A stretch of DNA of 60,000 nucleotides, taken from NCBI GenBank assembly GCA_030704615.1, contig CM060732.1, positions 9,178,001 through 9,238,000 of the forward strand, written 5' to 3'. The notes beneath the pieces were generated by a model. It was not told the origin of the DNA, ran no database searches, and saw only the letters and a program-made list of their open reading frames with translations. Each line of letters begins with the position of its first letter. Position 1 is the first letter of the stretch. Below, in pieces: positions 57,597-60,000 of the stretch. The stretch is from Takakia lepidozioides (Eukaryota; Streptophyta; Takakiopsida; Takakiales; Takakiaceae). Position numbers and translations under genes: made by a program.

Positions 57597-58450
57597 AAAT
57601 TTCTGCACCATGTATATCATTGCCAAAGCTTCTCTTTCCGTGGTCGTATAATTTCACTCGGCCGGGTTCATCAGCCGGTAGGCGTAATAGATGGTCTGGT
57701 CAGTTCCCCCGTTCTGGTTCTGAGACAGCACTGCGTCTAATGCCGTGTTAGAAGTGTCCGTATGAACATGGAACTCAAGTTTCCAGTCTGGGATGATCAG
57801 TATGGGTGCCTCCGCTAGTGCCTCCTTAAGCACTTCAAATGCTGCCTGACATTTGTCATCCTACTCATAGTGTTCTCCCTTCTTAAGCAGGCGTGTGATC
57901 GGTCCTGCCTTGATGGTCAACAAACTTCCTGTAGAACGGCCCTGACTGTCCCAAGAATCCCTTCAGTTTCTTTGGGTTTTCCGGTGGGGGTAATTTCCGA
58001 ATCACTTCGACCTTTCGTGGGTCGACTAGCAGTCCTTGTTGCAGACCACATGTCCCAACAATATTCCAGAGGATACGCAAAACGCACACTTTTCCGGGTT
58101 CAGGCTGATTCCGACCTTCCTGCAACATTGGAGGCATCTCTCCAGACATCGTAGGTGGTGTTCCAGATACTGAACTCGTCCAAGAACACTTGCATGAAGG
58201 CGTTGAGGAATTCTTGAAATGACTCCGAGACTATCCGCTGGAAGGTTGCTGGAGCGTTGCATAATGCAAACGGCATCACTCGGTATGCTTAAGCTCCCCA
58301 CTCGGTGATAAAGCTCGTCTTCCCTTGGTCTTCCTCTGCTATCTTGACCTAGTTATATCCGCTGAATCCATCCATGAAGCTGTACATCTCGTGGCCCGCG
58401 ACTGTTTCCAGCACCTGTCCTCACTTGGAAATCAACAATGTGGTAGTTGG
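57597..58450 (-). pseudogene. Ty3/gypsy reverse transcriptase-RNase H fragment
   Basis: Minus strand: VLETVAGHEMYSFMDGFSGY, EEDQGKTSFITEW, YRVMPFALCNAPATFQRIV, VFLDEFSIW (catalytic box, with Glu in the second Asp position), VGISLNPEKCAFCVSSGILL, LLVDPRKVEVIRKLPPPENP, LKGFLGQSGPFYRKFV, then RNase H: FEVLKEALAEAPILIIPDW, FHVHTDTSNTALDAVLSQ, NYTTTEREALAMIYMVQKF. In-frame TAG and TAA within the RT and stops in the RNase H show decay. It is interrupted upstream by the hAT-like elements at 58459 and ends at the hairpin array. Confidence 0.85.
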
Positions 58451-58458
58451 GTCAATAC

Positions 58459-59737
58459 TAGTGTTGGACCGGTATATAGGTCCAACCTAGGTATCAATAC
58501 TGATATCAACCCGGGTAGGTAAGACCATACCCGGCTGGTAGGTAGGGTGGCCCCCCGGACAATACCATATTAGGGGCAATATATATCTCGCTGTGGTGTA
58601 TACCATACCTGCCTGGTATTGCAATGGACGGGATTGTTGTTGATACCAGTATTGCTACGATGTGAGCCTCGAAACGGCACAGTAGGTGTATGTGTGGAGT
58701 TAGGGCAAGGGAATGCATATGCGGCTACTTCATTAATGATGGGCTTAGTGGTGAGGCATTCTATTTCCAGCTTGCATCAATCCAATGTTTGAGTTGTAGT
58801 AGAAGCCTAGGAAGGCATTTTGAGTCATGCGGCAGTCCATTATATGAGCATAGCATTTTATGGCATCTTTTTGATACTCAATGTGTGTGAGCTCAATTCT
58901 GGTTTTGTATGTGCATTATGTTGTAATTGTGATCCAATGTGAACGTCAATTTTTTTTTTTCAAGTTATTGAATATCTTCTTGAATATATTGAATATTCCA
59001 TATACCCACCCGGGCAATAATCATATTCCCCCAATATGAGATTGAAAAAAACAAATAATTGATACCCTACTACTGTACATCCACAAATTCATGTTGTTGA
59101 TACCCCTCCTATACCCTACCCGGCCCCCTTACCCCAATACCAGGACCATACCAGTGTTGGGCGGTTCTTAGTTTTTTTTTCATATCCGCCGTGTCCGGAT
59201 ACTTGACAAATTAGATAATGATATATCCTGCGGATCCGGATAGTAGAATAATCTGCATTTCTAATATCCGCCGGTTATGCATAGTAGAAGTTTTTTTTAA
59301 ATCTGCCGGATATAAATAAGTCCGGATATTCAGATTATAATATCCGGCGGTCATAGAGTAATCCGGATATATGAATTATAAAAATGTTAAAAAAAATTAC
59401 TCAATTTAAGAAATTACAATTCTAATAAAATATTTTTATTTTATTTTTTCCTTAACCCTTCTTCGGTTGAGATCCAGTATTTTGGCTATATATCCGGAAA
59501 CAATCCGATTATTAATCCTTTTTATATCTGGCGGGTAGGATCCTATCCGTATCCTCTGTTTTATGTATCTGCCGGATATAAATAATAGTCGGATATCAAA
59601 TAGCTGCCGGATCCGGATCCACAGGTATCCGGATCACTCTATATCCGTCCAACACTAGACCATACCAGTCTTGGGAAATATGGCTCTTGTGATACCTGGT
59701 CCTGGTATCATATTTTTGTGATACCACTCCAACACTG
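58459..59737. mobile_element. Non-autonomous hAT-like element, 8-bp TSD GTCAATAC
   Basis: Ends TAGTGTTGGACCGGTAT and (inverted) ATACCACTCCAACACTG; flanks are GTCAATAC at 58451-58458 and 59738-59745, a perfect 8-bp target duplication. The interior is rich in ATACC/GGTAT as in the 27418-28120 element. It splits the gypsy RT region and itself contains a second element. Confidence 0.85.
59153..59658. mobile_element. Nested hAT-like element, 8-bp TSD ACCATACC
   Basis: A 506-bp insertion starting AGTGTTGGGCGG and ending CCGTCCAACACTAG, flanked by ACCATACC at 59145-59152 and 59659-59666. The interior repeats CCGGATAT and ATCCGGA motifs many times on both strands. No transposase. It lies inside the outer element, so it inserted later. 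Confidence 0.85.
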
Positions 59738-59745
59738 GTCAATAC

Positions 59746-60000
59746 ATGCAAGCGGAAACAATTCGATGGCCAGATGAAGGACCTACCTAGGGGGGTTATT
59801 CATCATTACCTCTATTTCTATTAATTTATTATGTCCTGGTTTGTATTTCTTTTTGGGGCCCTGCGTATGTAGAGCCCCCTAGGTACTAGTACGTAGCAAG
59901 TAGTAAGTAGTAAGAATAGATAGTAAGATGCAACTTTATATACCTTATATACCCTAGTGGGGCGGTGGGACCTTCTAAAAGGCTGCCCTTACACACGTCA
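59746..60000. other. Window end, no recognised gene
   Basis: Probably the upstream continuation of the interrupted gypsy sequence for a few tens of bases, then AT-rich DNA with no signal. Confidence 0.35.

Overview
The window reads as nuclear DNA of a streptophyte plant or green alga. It has GT-AG introns, plant-type pentatricopeptide (PPR) fragments, an OSB-type PDF motif (plant organellar ssDNA-binding family), a chromodomain-bearing Ty3/gypsy end and plant-type LINE ends. From memory, the dominant repeated gene families resemble those of the charophyte Chara braunii. That assignment is recall, not a search. Nearly every recognisable gene is broken, and long stretches are tandem or palindromic repeats.

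Layout. 0.3-1.4 kb (-): broken multi-exon gene with a ParB/sulfiredoxin-like module. 1.5-3.0 kb: array of 20-bp palindromes. 3.3-9.1 kb: cassette A, a RING-family gene (+), about 3 kb of ~120-bp repeats, then a protein-kinase-like gene (-) whose N-terminal module is inverted. 9.2-10.9 kb: end of a chromovirus and LTR-like DNA. 11.5-12.8 kb (-): LINE ORF2 end. 13.4-14.1 kb (-) and 14.9-18.6 kb (+): two members of a DNA amino-methyltransferase-like family; the second carries a satellite array in an intron. 18.7-21.0 kb (-): longest RING-family copy. 21.4-22.7 kb: hairpin array and gypsy reverse transcriptase. 23.4-24.6 kb (-): tandem OSB-like fragments. 25.3-28.6 kb: host exon apparently split by a pogo-like and a hAT-like transposon. 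28.7-39.3 kb: mostly single-copy DNA with few recognisable genes, one near-perfect 58-bp hairpin and a candidate exon. 39.4-41.1 kb: LTR-like piece and an inverted-repeat element. 43.6-44.5 kb: mosaic of PPR, hAT and OSB fragments. 44.5-46.9 kb: coiled-coil/acidic ORF and a hairpin array. 47.2-49.7 kb: hAT transposase. 49.7-55.95 kb: cassette B, again RING (+) / repeats / kinase-like (-). 56.3-57.6 kb: a third hairpin array. 57.6-58.45 kb (-): gypsy RT/RNase H. 58.46-59.74 kb: two nested hAT-like elements with exact 8-bp target duplications.

The most unusual points are: (1) the same convergent RING + kinase-like cassette occurs twice, joined by the same repeat family, and copy A differs from copy B by two internal inversions; (2) a beta-class DNA methyltransferase-like family whose DPPY-type motif reads DIPDG in both copies, next to a ParB/Srx-like gene; (3) several unrelated arrays that share one design, short GC-rich palindromes in tandem. 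No rRNA, tRNA or CRISPR was found, and no fully intact protein-coding gene could be demonstrated.
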